Shown here in pieces: positions 35,393 to 44,692 of a DNA stretch of 64,000 nt. The notes below the pieces were generated by a model. That model saw only the letters and a list, made by a program, of their open reading frames with translations, had not been told where the DNA came from and made no database searches. Source of the DNA: Roseibium aggregatum (GTDB taxonomy: Bacteria > Pseudomonadota > Alphaproteobacteria > Rhizobiales > Stappiaceae). A program made the position numbers and the translations under genes. The stretch lies in NCBI RefSeq assembly GCF_017309185.1, contig NZ_JAEKJZ010000001.1, forward strand, positions 2,711,573 to 2,775,572, written 5' to 3'. Positions within the stretch are counted from its first letter, which is position 1; every line of letters starts with the position of its first letter.

Positions 35393-36199
35393 ATGACCAA
35401 CGAAAGCGGCACAGCAGCCGACAATCCCCTTGTCATGGCCGGCGGCCCTGTTGCAGAGCTGTTCTTGAACGCACCGGACCGCAAGAACGCCCTGCCTCTC
35501 GCTGCCTGGCAGCGGTTTCCCGAAGCCCTTCGGAAGATTGAGAAAAAATCCGAGACCCGGGTGCTCATCGTCCGAGGGACCGGCGGGAAAGCCTTTTGCG
35601 CGGGCGCAGACATTTCCGAGTTCGAAGCGATACGGTCAACTCCGGAAGCCGCGAAACGATACGATGAAATCAACGTCGCCGCCTTCAAGGCGCTGAAATC
35701 ACTTTCCATCCCCGTGATTGCCGCCATCGAAGGGCCGTGCCTCGGCGGCGGTCTCGGCCTTGCGCTTGCCTGCGACATCCGGATCGCCGAGCCCGGCGCC
35801 TTTTTCGGAATTCCGGCTGCCAGGCTCGGTCTCGCCTATCCGCCCGAAGCCCTCAGCGATCTTCTGGAAGCCGTTTCTCCCTCCAACGCAAAACAAATCC
35901 TGTTTGGCGCCCAGCGCCTCACGGCGGAGCATGCGCTTCGGATCGGCCTCATCGACGAAGTCACCGAGCCCGGTCAGCTGGAGGCACGTGTTCTGGCGTT
36001 GAGTTCTACGCTGTGCGCAAATGCGCCCCTATCGCTGAAGGCGGCCAAACATGCGGTGAACCTGCTGTCTCGCGCCGAAGCCGGTACGGGATTGCACGAG
36101 GCGCTCGCGAACGCAGATGCCTGCATAGACAGCGCGGATTACCGGGAAGGCTGCCGCGCCTTTCTGGAAAAGCGCCAGCCGGCGTTCAAGGGACGGTAA
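35393..36199 (+). CDS. Enoyl-CoA hydratase/isomerase family protein
   Basis: A 268-residue crotonase-fold protein. The oxyanion-hole segments are KAFCAGADISEF and AIEGPCLGGGLGLALACDIRIA. Crotonases hydrate or isomerise enoyl-CoA thioesters in fatty acid or aromatic degradation. The glutamate usually following the second segment is not obvious, so the exact reaction is uncertain. It is a single gene with no pathway neighbours. Confidence 0.85.
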   Translation: MTNESGTAADNPLVMAGGPVAELFLNAPDRKNALPLAAWQRFPEALRKIEKKSETRVLIVRGTGGKAFCAGADISEFEAIRSTPEAAKRYDEINVAAFKALKSLSIPVIAAIEGPCLGGGLGLALACDIRIAEPGAFFGIPAARLGLAYPPEALSDLLEAVSPSNAKQILFGAQRLTAEHALRIGLIDEVTEPGQLEARVLALSSTLCANAPLSLKAAKHAVNLLSRAEAGTGLHEALANADACIDSADYREGCRAFLEKRQPAFKGR

Positions 36200-36300
36200 G
36201 CCGCTCAGAAGGATTTGCCGGCCGGCAAGCGAAGCTGCCTGCGATTGCGCGGCTGATTCAGTTTCTCAACAAAACCCTGCAACAGTTTGCAAACAGGAGC

Positions 36301-37185
36301 TTACGCCAGCACTTCCGCCGTTTTGAGCTCCGTCAGGAAATCCTCGACCGCGGAGGCGAACACGTCGTTCTTGTCGCCGGCGACCATGTGTCCCGCATCC
36401 CGGATATCGGTGAATTTCGCCTGGGGAACCTGTTCCTGAAACTCCCGGACATGGTCCATGGAGACCAGTTCGGAATTTTGTCCGCGAATGAGCAGCACCG
36501 GCAAGGTCAGATCCCCCGCGGCCGCGAACATCACATCCTGGGCCGCCAGCGCGGCTTCCGGTTCGCGGTGCTGACGTGTTTTCAGGAAGGCCGGATCCCA
36601 GTGCCAGCGCAGACGGCCATCGTCCCGGCGACGCAGGTTTTTCGACAGGCCGGAGAGATCCTTCGGCCTTGCCCGGTTGGGCAGGTATCGCGCGATCGCC
36701 TCTGCCGCTTCTTCAACCGTTTCAAAGCCTTCGTCCACCCTGTCGCCCATAAAGCCCAGCACCTTGCTGACACCGCCCATATCGATCCGCGGTGTGATAT
36801 CGACAAGAACGAGCGCCGCCAGGCCGCCGGGGTTTTCCCGGCCTTCCGCGAGCATGCCGGCGAAACCGCCCAGAGACGCCCCCACCACAACAGGCTTCGC
36901 ACCGTGGCGCGCGGCCACCATGCGTGTGACGGCGACGAGATCCAGGGCGAAATCCGTGAAACCGTAGTTGCCCGATGCGACCCAATCGCTCTCCCCGTGG
37001 CCACGCTGATCGAGCGTATAGACCGGATGGCCGAGACCCGCGATCCGCTGCGAGGCGGCATCCCAGGAATGACGCGTCTGGCCGCCCCCGTGCAACATCA
37101 CGACCGGCTGGCCATCGCCTCCGTATCTGTCCGCAACGAGAGTGTTGGTCTCCGCCCCTTGAAATTCAACGCGCTCCGGCTGCAT
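36301..37185 (-). CDS. Alpha/beta hydrolase (first of pair)
   Basis: A 294-residue alpha/beta hydrolase. The oxyanion/HG motif is MLHGGGQTRHSW, the nucleophile elbow is VGASLGGFA and the catalytic histidine is in AGHMVAGD. ATG 37185 follows GGGGAGGGG, which settles the start. It lies 44 bases downstream of a second, distinct alpha/beta hydrolase on the same strand. Substrate unknown. Confidence 0.88.
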   Translation of the reverse strand: MQPERVEFQGAETNTLVADRYGGDGQPVVMLHGGGQTRHSWDAASQRIAGLGHPVYTLDQRGHGESDWVASGNYGFTDFALDLVAVTRMVAARHGAKPVVVGASLGGFAGMLAEGRENPGGLAALVLVDITPRIDMGGVSKVLGFMGDRVDEGFETVEEAAEAIARYLPNRARPKDLSGLSKNLRRRDDGRLRWHWDPAFLKTRQHREPEAALAAQDVMFAAAGDLTLPVLLIRGQNSELVSMDHVREFQEQVPQAKFTDIRDAGHMVAGDKNDVFASAVEDFLTELKTAEVLA

Positions 37186-37229
37186 GTCCCCTCCCCTTGG
37201 CAAGGTGTCCTCCCGACACCTCTCTTCGT

Positions 37230-37985
37230 TCAAGCTTCCACATTGTTCAAAAACGCCAGCACGCCCTGTTTGTGAACCTTGTCCCCGACGGCGACCATGT
37301 GGTCCCGGCCCGGAATCTCCAGAACTTCTGCGTGCGGGATCAGATCCGCAAGCCTCTGCGGCGACCCGGCGATATCATCTTTCGTTCCGACGGCGACAAG
37401 AACCGGCCTTTCGATCCGTGCGACGTCTTCCTCGCTGATTTTCTGCCGCGACGAACGCATGCAGGCGGCAAGCGCCAGCCGGTCCGATCCGGTCTGTTCC
37501 GCAAAGGCCCTGAAGGCTCTCCCGGTCCGGTCCTCGACATCCTTGAGACTGTCCGCCTCAAGAGCCAGGGCAATCGGTTCCGGATCGCCGACGCCGCCGA
37601 TCATGCCGTAGCCGAGACCGCTGAAAACCGCCCGGCGAACCCGGTTCGGATGGTTCAGCGTCAAAAAGGCGGAGATGCGGGCGCCCATCGAATACCCCAT
37701 GACGTCGACGGTCTCGATCTTGAGTTGATCGAGCAGCCGTCTTGCGTCTTCCGCCATCGTCGGGGCTCCGTAGGCCGCCGGGTCGTGGAATTTCTGGCTG
37801 TCGCCATGCCCCCGGTTGTCCAGGGCGATCACGCGGCGGCCGTCCTTGACCAGCAGGTCCACCCATCCTGTATTGACCCAGTTCACCTTCTTGTTGGAGG
37901 CAAAACCGTGGATCAGCAGAATCGGATCTCCTTCGCCCTCGTCCAGATAGCTGATACGAACTCCATCCAGGTCAAACTGGGGCAT
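37230..37985 (-). CDS. Alpha/beta hydrolase (second of pair)
   Basis: A 251-residue alpha/beta hydrolase with LLIHGFASNK, a nucleophile elbow MGYSMGARI and a catalytic histidine in GRDHMVAVG. ATG 37985 gives MPQFDLDGV; an earlier TTG two codons upstream is unlikely. Together with the downstream hydrolase it forms a two-gene unit, possibly an old duplication, as both end in similar DHMVA/GHMVA motifs. Substrate unknown. Confidence 0.88.
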   Translation of the reverse strand: MPQFDLDGVRISYLDEGEGDPILLIHGFASNKKVNWVNTGWVDLLVKDGRRVIALDNRGHGDSQKFHDPAAYGAPTMAEDARRLLDQLKIETVDVMGYSMGARISAFLTLNHPNRVRRAVFSGLGYGMIGGVGDPEPIALALEADSLKDVEDRTGRAFRAFAEQTGSDRLALAACMRSSRQKISEEDVARIERPVLVAVGTKDDIAGSPQRLADLIPHAEVLEIPGRDHMVAVGDKVHKQGVLAFLNNVEA

Positions 37986-38202
37986 GTGCAATATTACCTT
38001 TACGTAAACGGAAAAGACGTTTCTTCATCACAGTAAAGGCAAGACGATCCTTTGGCAAAGCGGAAATGCCATTGTCCGGCGGGCTTCTCCCCTGCGGCGC
38101 CGGAGCGCAACGCGGGCCCCTGTCCTTTCATATTACGAATGGATATGGTCCTTGAAATTTGCTACTGGAACGCAAAACCAAGCGACGAAGAGGATCCCGA
38201 CA

Positions 38203-38448
38203 ATGGCAGATCATGTTGTCCCGCATTTTCAAAACTCGGCCGGACACGACTCAATCGCTGTCGGCGTGCGCGAGTTCATGTGCATCGGCGCAAATCCGCC
38301 GTTCGATCATCCCCACGTGTTTCTGGACATGGGCAGCGAGAACGAAATCGTCTGCCCCTATTGCTCCACCCTCTACAAGTTCGATCCGACCCTCAAGGCT
38401 GAGGAATCCTCGCCCGCCGACTGCGGCTGGGTTCCTGCTGCGGCCTGA
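38203..38448 (+). CDS. Zinc-finger (CHCC-type) small protein
   Basis: An 81-residue protein with the ligands Cys (FMCIGA), His (FDHPHV) and a Cys pair (VCPYCSTLY), matching the CHCC zinc-finger family related to the NDUFS6 subunit of complex I. In bacteria it is a conserved small protein of unproven role. ATG 38203 is preceded by GAGG. Confidence 0.88.
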   Translation: MADHVVPHFQNSAGHDSIAVGVREFMCIGANPPFDHPHVFLDMGSENEIVCPYCSTLYKFDPTLKAEESSPADCGWVPAAA

Positions 38449-38479
38449 AAAAGCCCGTTGCCCGTAAGAAGTCGCAAAA

Positions 38480-39679
38480 ATGCCCCAGGAAGGTGAGACC
38501 AATCACCCGATCGTCATCGCCGGAGCCGGCATCGGCGGTCTCTGCGCAGCGCTCGCCCTCAGGCGGCAGGGGCATGAAGTTGTGCTTCTGGACAAGGCCG
38601 CTCGGCTTGCGGAGGTCGGCGCCGGCCTCCAGCTTTCACCGAACGCGTGCTCTGTGCTGGACGAACTCGGTGTGCTCGGCGATCTGGAGCCTCACGCCTT
38701 TGCACCGAATTTCCTGCAGATCCATTCCGCCCGGTCAAACGCCTTGCTGGCAAAGGTGCCGCTCGGGTCTTTCCTGAAAGAGCGGCACGGCCATCCCTAC
38801 TGGGTTATTCACCGAGCCGATCTTCAAAGCGTGCTTCTGGACCGGGTCAGTCAGACGCCGGGCATTGATCTCCGGCTAGGAGCGGAGGTCCAGACCCTCA
38901 AGTCGACGCCCTACAATTACCTGGCGTGCGAGTATCGGACCGGTCCGGATACGCACAGCCTGGACTGCAGGGCCCTGATTGGCGCCGACGGCGTGTGGTC
39001 GAAGACCCGCCAGCTTCTGCCCAACCATGAAAACGCCCGCTTCAGCGGACAGGTCGCCTACCGGGCCACCCTGCCGATCGAACAGGTTCCGAACCGGTGG
39101 ACCGGTGACTCGGGCCTGTGGCTGCATCGGGACGCGCATCTGGTCCACTACCAGATACGAGGCGGCAGGGAACTGAACATCGTGGCCCTGGCGACCGAAG
39201 ACTGGAAGGACGAAACCTGGTCCGCTGCGGCTGACAAGAAAGCCTTGCTGCATGTCTTCAAGGACTGGCCGGCGGAAGTCCGCAACCTGCTCGCCCTGCC
39301 GGACACATGGCTGAAATGGGCCTTGTGCAGCGTGAACGCCACGGGGCCCTGGACTCACGGCCACATCGCGCTGCTTGGCGACGCGGCCCACGCGATGCTG
39401 CCCTTCATGGCGCAGGGCGCCGGCATGGCCATCGAAGACGCCGCGATCCTGGGCCGGCACCTGCCCGGGGATGTCGCGAATATTCCCGCAGCGCTGCGCG
39501 CCTATGAGCGCCAGCGAAAATCCAGAGCCGCCCATATTCAGAACCGGGCGTTCACGAATGCACAGGTCTTCCACTATTCCGGCCTTCCGGCCATGGCCCG
39601 GGACGCGGTTCTGCGTTTTTCTTCACCTCTGCAACTGGCGGCCCGTTTCGACGACATTTATGGCTGGACACCGGACTGA
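38480..39679 (+). CDS. FAD-dependent aromatic-type monooxygenase
   Basis: A 399-residue flavoprotein monooxygenase of the salicylate/3-hydroxybenzoate hydroxylase and UbiH class. The N-terminal GxGxxG is GAGIGGLCAALALRRQG, the DG motif is ALIGADGVWSKTR, and the second FAD motif is GDAAHAMLPFMAQGAGMAIEDA, given here in part. It starts 31 bases after the zinc-finger gene. The aromatic substrate cannot be assigned. Confidence 0.88.
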   Translation: MPQEGETNHPIVIAGAGIGGLCAALALRRQGHEVVLLDKAARLAEVGAGLQLSPNACSVLDELGVLGDLEPHAFAPNFLQIHSARSNALLAKVPLGSFLKERHGHPYWVIHRADLQSVLLDRVSQTPGIDLRLGAEVQTLKSTPYNYLACEYRTGPDTHSLDCRALIGADGVWSKTRQLLPNHENARFSGQVAYRATLPIEQVPNRWTGDSGLWLHRDAHLVHYQIRGGRELNIVALATEDWKDETWSAAADKKALLHVFKDWPAEVRNLLALPDTWLKWALCSVNATGPWTHGHIALLGDAAHAMLPFMAQGAGMAIEDAAILGRHLPGDVANIPAALRAYERQRKSRAAHIQNRAFTNAQVFHYSGLPAMARDAVLRFSSPLQLAARFDDIYGWTPD

Positions 39680-39755
39680 TCGTCGCGGTGGCGCTTGAGC
39701 TGGATGAAAACCTGAGATAAAGCCAAGTCCCACTCGTGGCCCATGGAGAATGAAG

Positions 39756-40499
39756 ATGATCGGAGAAAAAGCAGACGATGCTGTCACTGCTGCGTTGCTG
39801 GTCATCGGAGACGAAATTCTGTCCGGCCGGACCAAGGACAAGAATATCGGCTTTGTCGCCGACTACCTGACCTCAATCGGTATTGACCTCAAGGAAGCCC
39901 GGATCGTCCCGGACGAAAAATCCGAAATCGTGACCGCCGTGAATGCGCTCAGGGCCCGCTACGATTATGTCTTCACCTCCGGCGGCATCGGCCCGACCCA
40001 CGACGACATCACCGCGGAATGCATCGCGGCTGCCTTCGGTGTCCCCCTGCTTCTGGACCCCCGGGCCGTCGCCATCATGGAGCCGCATTACGCGCCGGGA
40101 CAATTTACCGACGCCCGCAAGCGCATGGCCCGCATCCCCGAGGGCGCCGACCTGATCGAAAACACGGTCTCCAAAGCGCCCGGCTTCAGGATCGGCAACG
40201 TTCATGTCATGGCCGGTGTGCCGGCCATAATGCAGGCCATGATGGACGCCATCGCCCCGACCCTGAGAACAGGCAGGAAGATGTTGTCGGAAACCGTTCC
40301 CGCAGACATGCCCGAAAGCCGCATCGCCGAACGCCTGGCCGACATCCAGGGTGCGCATCCACAGACCCTGATCGGCTCCTATCCAAGGGCAAACGACGGA
40401 AAATTCACCACACAGATCGTTATCCGTTCGCGCGACAAAGACATTCTGGACGCCGCAACGCGCGACGTGGCCCGGGCCGTTGCCGAGCTTTCCGGATAA
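39756..40499 (+). CDS. CinA-like molybdopterin-binding domain protein
   Basis: A 247-residue protein equal to the N-terminal MoaB/MogA-like domain of CinA (LLVIGDEILSGRTKDKN, FTSGGIGPTHDDIT), without the C-terminal nicotinamide-nucleotide amidase domain. Short forms like this are common in Alphaproteobacteria; their reaction is unclear. ATG 39756 was preferred to ATG 39750 because GGAGA (39744-39748) is properly spaced only for the former. gpt follows 15 bases later. Confidence 0.9.
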   Translation: MIGEKADDAVTAALLVIGDEILSGRTKDKNIGFVADYLTSIGIDLKEARIVPDEKSEIVTAVNALRARYDYVFTSGGIGPTHDDITAECIAAAFGVPLLLDPRAVAIMEPHYAPGQFTDARKRMARIPEGADLIENTVSKAPGFRIGNVHVMAGVPAIMQAMMDAIAPTLRTGRKMLSETVPADMPESRIAERLADIQGAHPQTLIGSYPRANDGKFTTQIVIRSRDKDILDAATRDVARAVAELSG

Positions 40500-40514
40500 C
40501 TTGAAGGAAGAACC

Positions 40515-41024
40515 ATGGAAAACCCTGCTCAAGATAAAGCGTTCCCGGTGTCGTGGGACATGTTTCACAGAGATTCCCGCGCCCTGGCCTGGCGGCTTTC
40601 AAGCGAGGGCGAATGGAAGGCCATTGTCTGCATAACGAGAGGCGGCCTTGTTCCCGCCGGCATCGTCGCCCGGGAACTCGGCATCCGAACCATCGAAACG
40701 GTCTGCATCGCCTCCTACCACGACTATGACAGCCAGGGCGAGTTGAAGGTCATCAAGCCGATCGACCCGAAAGTGATCGACCTGAAGGAAGGCGAAGGCA
40801 GCGGTGTGCTGGTGATCGACGATCTCGTCGACACGGGCAAGACACTCAAGGTCGTGCGCGACATGCTGCCCAAGGCGCACTACGCGACAGTCTACGCGAA
40901 ACCGGTCGGTGTCCCGATGGTCGACACGTTCATAACCGAAGTCTCACAGGACACCTGGATTTACTTCCCCTGGGACATGGGCTGGCAGTTCCAACCGCCC
41001 CTGACGAAAGACACGGCGGGCTGA
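40515..41024 (+). CDS. gpt: Xanthine-guanine phosphoribosyltransferase
   Basis: A 169-residue purine salvage enzyme that adds ribose-phosphate to guanine and xanthine. The PRPP-binding loop is [13 protein letters not shown], and [17 protein letters not shown] and the C-terminal WIYFPWD are family marks. GAAGGAAGAACC precedes the ATG. It is the last gene of a two-gene unit with the CinA-like protein, and a strong terminator follows 99 bases downstream. Confidence 0.95.
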   Translation: MENPAQDKAFPVSWDMFHRDSRALAWRLSSEGEWKAIVCITRGGLVPAGIVARELGIRTIETVCIASYHDYDSQGELKVIKPIDPKVIDLKEGEGSGVLVIDDLVDTGKTLKVVRDMLPKAHYATVYAKPVGVPMVDTFITEVSQDTWIYFPWDMGWQFQPPLTKDTAG

Positions 41025-41122
41025 ACCGGCGCACCAACGGCACGCACTGCCGTTGCGCACTTCACCGCAAGGTGATGACGCCGCCACTTTTCCGCCCCGA
41101 ATAATCTGGTAAGGCCTTTTTC

Positions 41123-41156
41123 GACCGGTTGGACACCTTGTCCAGCCGGTCTTTTT
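41123..41156 (+). terminator. Intrinsic terminator downstream of gpt
   Basis: GACCGGTTGGACA (41123-41135) pairs with TGTCCAGCCGGTC (41139-41151) with one G-U pair and a 3-base loop, followed by TTTTT (41152-41156). It is a 13-base stem and the best plus-strand terminator in the window. Confidence 0.92.
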
Positions 41157-41300
41157 CGTCCCCCACGCCGGACCGATGCGCTTCACGCGATCGAGAGTTC
41201 GGATCAACGAACCGTCAACATAGAACTCTGGAGCTTGTTCCGCGTTGTTCTGCAACGATCTCCAACATGCGGAAACGCGAAACACCGAACGGAATATTGA

Positions 41301-41984
41301 ATGCTGAATCGACGTTTGTTCCTTGCCTCCGCCGCAGCCTCCCTTGCAGCGGGGTGTGTCTCCAATCGGCGCGGTGGACAACTTCCTCTTCGCCCGGGAG
41401 CTCCGGGCACGCCTCAGCAGACCGCTGCGCGTATATCGCCTGAATATGTGCAGATGTACCGGGCAATGCCCGAGGAGCGCTTCCCGATCCCGGCCGTGGA
41501 CCTGACGCAGATTAATCCGGCCTACTACCGCCAACTGGTCGACTATAGCGCCCAGGAGCCCGCAGGCACGATCATCGTAGACACGCCGAACAGGTTCCTT
41601 TACCTGACCATGGAAAACGGCAAGGCCATGCGCTACGGCGTCGGCATCGGCCGCGACGGATTTGCCTGGGGCGGACGGGCGAAGATCCAGTACAAGAGGG
41701 CGTGGCCGACCTGGACACCGCCGGCGGAGATGATCGCCCGTCAGCCGGAACTCGAAGAATTCCGCAACGGCATGCCGCCAAGTCTCGACAATCCTCTCGG
41801 AGCGCGCGCGCTCTACATCTTTGAAGGCGGCAAGGACACGCTCTATCGCCTCCACGGCACTTCCGAAAGCTGGTCGATCGGCAAGGCGGTATCTTCCGGA
41901 TGCGTGCGCCTGCTGCATCAGGACGTGATCGATCTCTACAACCGGGTGCCGGACGCCACGCCGATCGTCGTTCGGCAGGCCTGA
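41301..41984 (+). CDS. L,D-transpeptidase (YkuD), lipoprotein
   Basis: A 227-residue periplasmic protein. The signal peptide ends in the lipobox LAAGC. The catalytic YkuD signature lies at the C-terminus, with the histidine in LHGTSES and the cysteine in AVSSGCVRL. Such enzymes form 3-3 crosslinks or attach proteins to murein; Hyphomicrobiales carry many paralogs. The start is ATG 41301. It converges with sfsA. Confidence 0.94.
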   Translation: MLNRRLFLASAAASLAAGCVSNRRGGQLPLRPGAPGTPQQTAARISPEYVQMYRAMPEERFPIPAVDLTQINPAYYRQLVDYSAQEPAGTIIVDTPNRFLYLTMENGKAMRYGVGIGRDGFAWGGRAKIQYKRAWPTWTPPAEMIARQPELEEFRNGMPPSLDNPLGARALYIFEGGKDTLYRLHGTSESWSIGKAVSSGCVRLLHQDVIDLYNRVPDATPIVVRQA

Positions 41985-42008
41985 GCCGGTATTGGCGGGC
42001 GGCTCACG

Positions 42009-42713
42009 TCAGATGACGATTTCGACGGGTTTGACAGCGTCAATTCCGTCCAGCCGGACATCGCAACCGATCGCATAGACTTCGACGCCCGCCGCCCGCG
42101 CCGCCTTGAAAGCCGCCGCGTAATTTGGATCGATGTCGGACGCGAGGTTGAGCCGCGGACAATCGGGCCGCTGAACCAGAAAGACCATGGCCGCCCGGTG
42201 CCCTTCGCCAACCATGTCGGCCAGCTCCCCAAGGTGCTTCGCGCCGCGTGCCGTCACGCTGTCGGGAAACTCCGCCAGACCGGGCTCGCGCATGAGGTGG
42301 ACGTTTTTCACCTCGACATAGGTTCGCTCACCGCCCGCGCCTTCCAGGAGAAGGTCGATCCGTGAGTTCTTGCCGTATTTGACTTCCCGCCTGAGGGACG
42401 CGTAGCCCGCCAGCTCCGCGATGCGGCCCGCATCCAGAGCTTCCTCCACAAGCCTGTTCGGATGCGCCGTATTGATGCCGACCAACGCACCATCGGCCTC
42501 AATCACCTCCCAGGAATACTTGAGTTTCCGTTTGGGATTGTCCGATTGCGAAAGCCAGACCGGCGCGCCCGGCTCCTTCAGGCCGAGCATGGAGCCCGGA
42601 TTGGCGCAATGGGCAGTAACTTCGGCCCCGTCTTCGTCCAGAACCACATCCGCCAGGAAGCGCTTGTACCGCTTGACGAGTCGTCCGCTGACCAGGGGAG
42701 CTGGAAACTTCAT
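42009..42713 (-). CDS. sfsA: SfsA homolog (sugar fermentation stimulation protein)
   Basis: A 234-residue SfsA-family protein with FLADVVLDEDGAEVTAHCANPG, SRIDLLLEG and YVEVKNVHL, given in part. The last two resemble a PD-(D/E)XK-like core with D, E and K residues. The E. coli protein is reported to bind DNA, but its role is not settled. It follows trkH on the same strand with 42 bases between. Confidence 0.95.
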   Translation of the reverse strand: MKFPAPLVSGRLVKRYKRFLADVVLDEDGAEVTAHCANPGSMLGLKEPGAPVWLSQSDNPKRKLKYSWEVIEADGALVGINTAHPNRLVEEALDAGRIAELAGYASLRREVKYGKNSRIDLLLEGAGGERTYVEVKNVHLMREPGLAEFPDSVTARGAKHLGELADMVGEGHRAAMVFLVQRPDCPRLNLASDIDPNYAAAFKAARAAGVEVYAIGCDVRLDGIDAVKPVEIVI

Positions 42714-42755
42714 GAAAAGCCTCTTCGGGAAACGTACCGCCTTGGCGGCTTGGAA

Positions 42756-44201
42756 TCACTTGGACCAGAAATCCGGATCCAGAAGGACGAGAACGGTGAA
42801 GAGTTCAAGCCGTCCGACCAGCATGGCAAACGACAGGAGCCACTTTGCGCCGTCCGGCAGCGGCGCGAAATGGCCCGCCGGACCAATCACCGGACCGAGC
42901 CCCGGCCCCACGTTGCCGACGGATGTCGCCGCTGCGGAAATCGCTGTCACGAGGTCGAGATCGAAAAAGGACAGAGCCACGGTGATGATGCCGACCGACC
43001 CCATGTAGACAACGAGAAACGCAAGGACGGAGAAGGACAGTTCAGGCGTCAGCCGCGTTCCCGCGTATTCTTCCGACATGATCCGGTGCGGCCGCACCAT
43101 CCGGCGCAGGTGGGCGCGCACCGTTCCGAAGAAAACCAGGAACCTGAAGACCTTGATGCCGCCCGTGGTCGACCCGGTGCAGCCGCCAACGAACATCAAG
43201 AGCAGGGTAATGCCCACCACGGGAGCGCCCCACTGGGAAAAGTCCCCGAGCGCATAGCCTGTGCCCGTGACGATCGAAACCACATTGAAGGTCGCCCGCA
43301 ACAGCGCCTCGTCGAACGGAAAGCGCATCTCGAGGCCCAGGTAGACCGTAAGCGTCAGCGAAACCAGTGCGAGGAACCCGAGCAGCGCGCGCACCTGCGG
43401 ATCGCGCCACAGATGCAGGGGATGACCGCGCAAAGCCTGAATGATCAGAACGAACGGCAGCGCTCCGATCACCATGAAGACGATGGCCACCCAGCCGGAT
43501 GCGGAATTCTTGAAGTAGCCGAAGGACTGATCGTGGGTCGAATAGCCGCCGGTCGCGATGGTGGTCAGCGCATGGTTGAAGGCATCGAACAATTCCATGC
43601 CGGTCGCAAGATAGGCCGCGATGCACAACACGGTCAGGAACAGATAGGCAAGGCCGATCAACCGGATCAGTTCAACGGACCGACTGACGATCTTCTCGGA
43701 GCGGTCGGAGCTCTCGCTCTGGAAAAGCTGCATTCCTCCGATTCGCAGGAACGGCAGCAGAACGATCGCCATGACGATAATTCCCACTCCGCCCATCCAC
43801 TGCATGATGGAGCGCCAGACCAGCAAGCCGGGCGGCAGGCTGTCCAGGCCGGTCAGGACCGTGGAGCCCGTGGTCGTGAACCCGGAGACGGCCTCGAAAA
43901 CAGCGTCCGCATAGCCGACCCCCAGCCACAAGAACGGCAAGGCGCCGAAGACCGGCAGCGTGGCCCAGGCCAGGGTCGTCAGGATGAAGGTCTGCCGCGT
44001 ATCGAGCCCTTCCCGCAAGGCGCCCCCGACCGCGAGCGACAACAGCATGCCGAACATGCCCGTCAGCAGCGCGGAGAACACGAACGCCTGCCAGTCCGGG
44101 TTTTTCTGCGCCACATCCACGATTGCCGGGATCAGCATGGCGGTCGCAAGACCGACATATAAAAAACCGAGGACATTCAAAACTGGTCTGAGAGCAATCA
44201 A
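42756..44201 (-). CDS. trkH: Trk-type potassium uptake protein TrkH
   Basis: A 481-residue inner-membrane potassium channel subunit. Selectivity-filter-like loops are visible in each of four repeats: TTTGSTVL, ATGGYSTHDQSFGY, VTGTGYALGDF and TSVGNVGPGLG. No ATG gives a sensible N-terminus. TTG 44201 (MIALRPVLNVLGFLYVG) has GGGAAG about 10 bases upstream; a TTG at 44294 would add a cysteine-rich tail without support. The regulatory subunit TrkA is not in the window. Confidence 0.93.
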   Translation of the reverse strand: MIALRPVLNVLGFLYVGLATAMLIPAIVDVAQKNPDWQAFVFSALLTGMFGMLLSLAVGGALREGLDTRQTFILTTLAWATLPVFGALPFLWLGVGYADAVFEAVSGFTTTGSTVLTGLDSLPPGLLVWRSIMQWMGGVGIIVMAIVLLPFLRIGGMQLFQSESSDRSEKIVSRSVELIRLIGLAYLFLTVLCIAAYLATGMELFDAFNHALTTIATGGYSTHDQSFGYFKNSASGWVAIVFMVIGALPFVLIIQALRGHPLHLWRDPQVRALLGFLALVSLTLTVYLGLEMRFPFDEALLRATFNVVSIVTGTGYALGDFSQWGAPVVGITLLLMFVGGCTGSTTGGIKVFRFLVFFGTVRAHLRRMVRPHRIMSEEYAGTRLTPELSFSVLAFLVVYMGSVGIITVALSFFDLDLVTAISAAATSVGNVGPGLGPVIGPAGHFAPLPDGAKWLLSFAMLVGRLELFTVLVLLDPDFWSK

Positions 44202-44692
44202 GTACCGCGCTTCCCGAACAACAAGACCCAGGCCTTCGTTCCCGCACCGAAAACAAAAGCATCTCGTCCTAGCCTCTTTCTGAACATTTTCCAATGGGCA
44301 GGTCGTACGTTCCCCTGAACACCCGGACGATTGCCTTCAAACCGACGGCGGCTAGCGGGACGCGGCATGTTTCTGATCGCAGTACAAATCCGTCTTCGTC
44401 TTCGTCGCCCGACCTGTCAGTTTTCACACGGTTACTCTAAACGAAAAGATTTTTGCCAGTACATCCAAGCATACACCAGAAAGTTGCATTCGGGAGGCAA
44501 ATTTTTTTATTATTATCTTGACCTTATTACTCAAAAATCAGGTTTTTGTTCAGACTTTCGTAGCGAATGTGTACTACTTTCCGATGCAAAAGGTGCGAAA
44601 CTCGCCAAGCGTAGATTTAACAGGGGTCAGATTCAATTTCTCGGCTAGGGCCACATTCGCTCGTTCTCAGGATCAGCACAATCCTGGTCCTA
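44202..44692. other. Intergenic region, 491 bases, promoter of the GGDEF/EAL gene
   Basis: A divergent gap with an AT-rich core (44495-44545), including a T8 run and TTGACC at 44518. It likely carries the promoter of the GGDEF/EAL gene. A 105-codon plus-strand frame (44331-44648) crosses the AT-rich core and has no recognisable content, so I treat it as noncoding. Confidence 0.45.

Noticed and set aside
44331..44648. A 105-codon plus-strand gene before the GGDEF/EAL gene
   Set aside because: It spans an AT-rich promoter-like core, has no ribosome site and no recognisable sequence.
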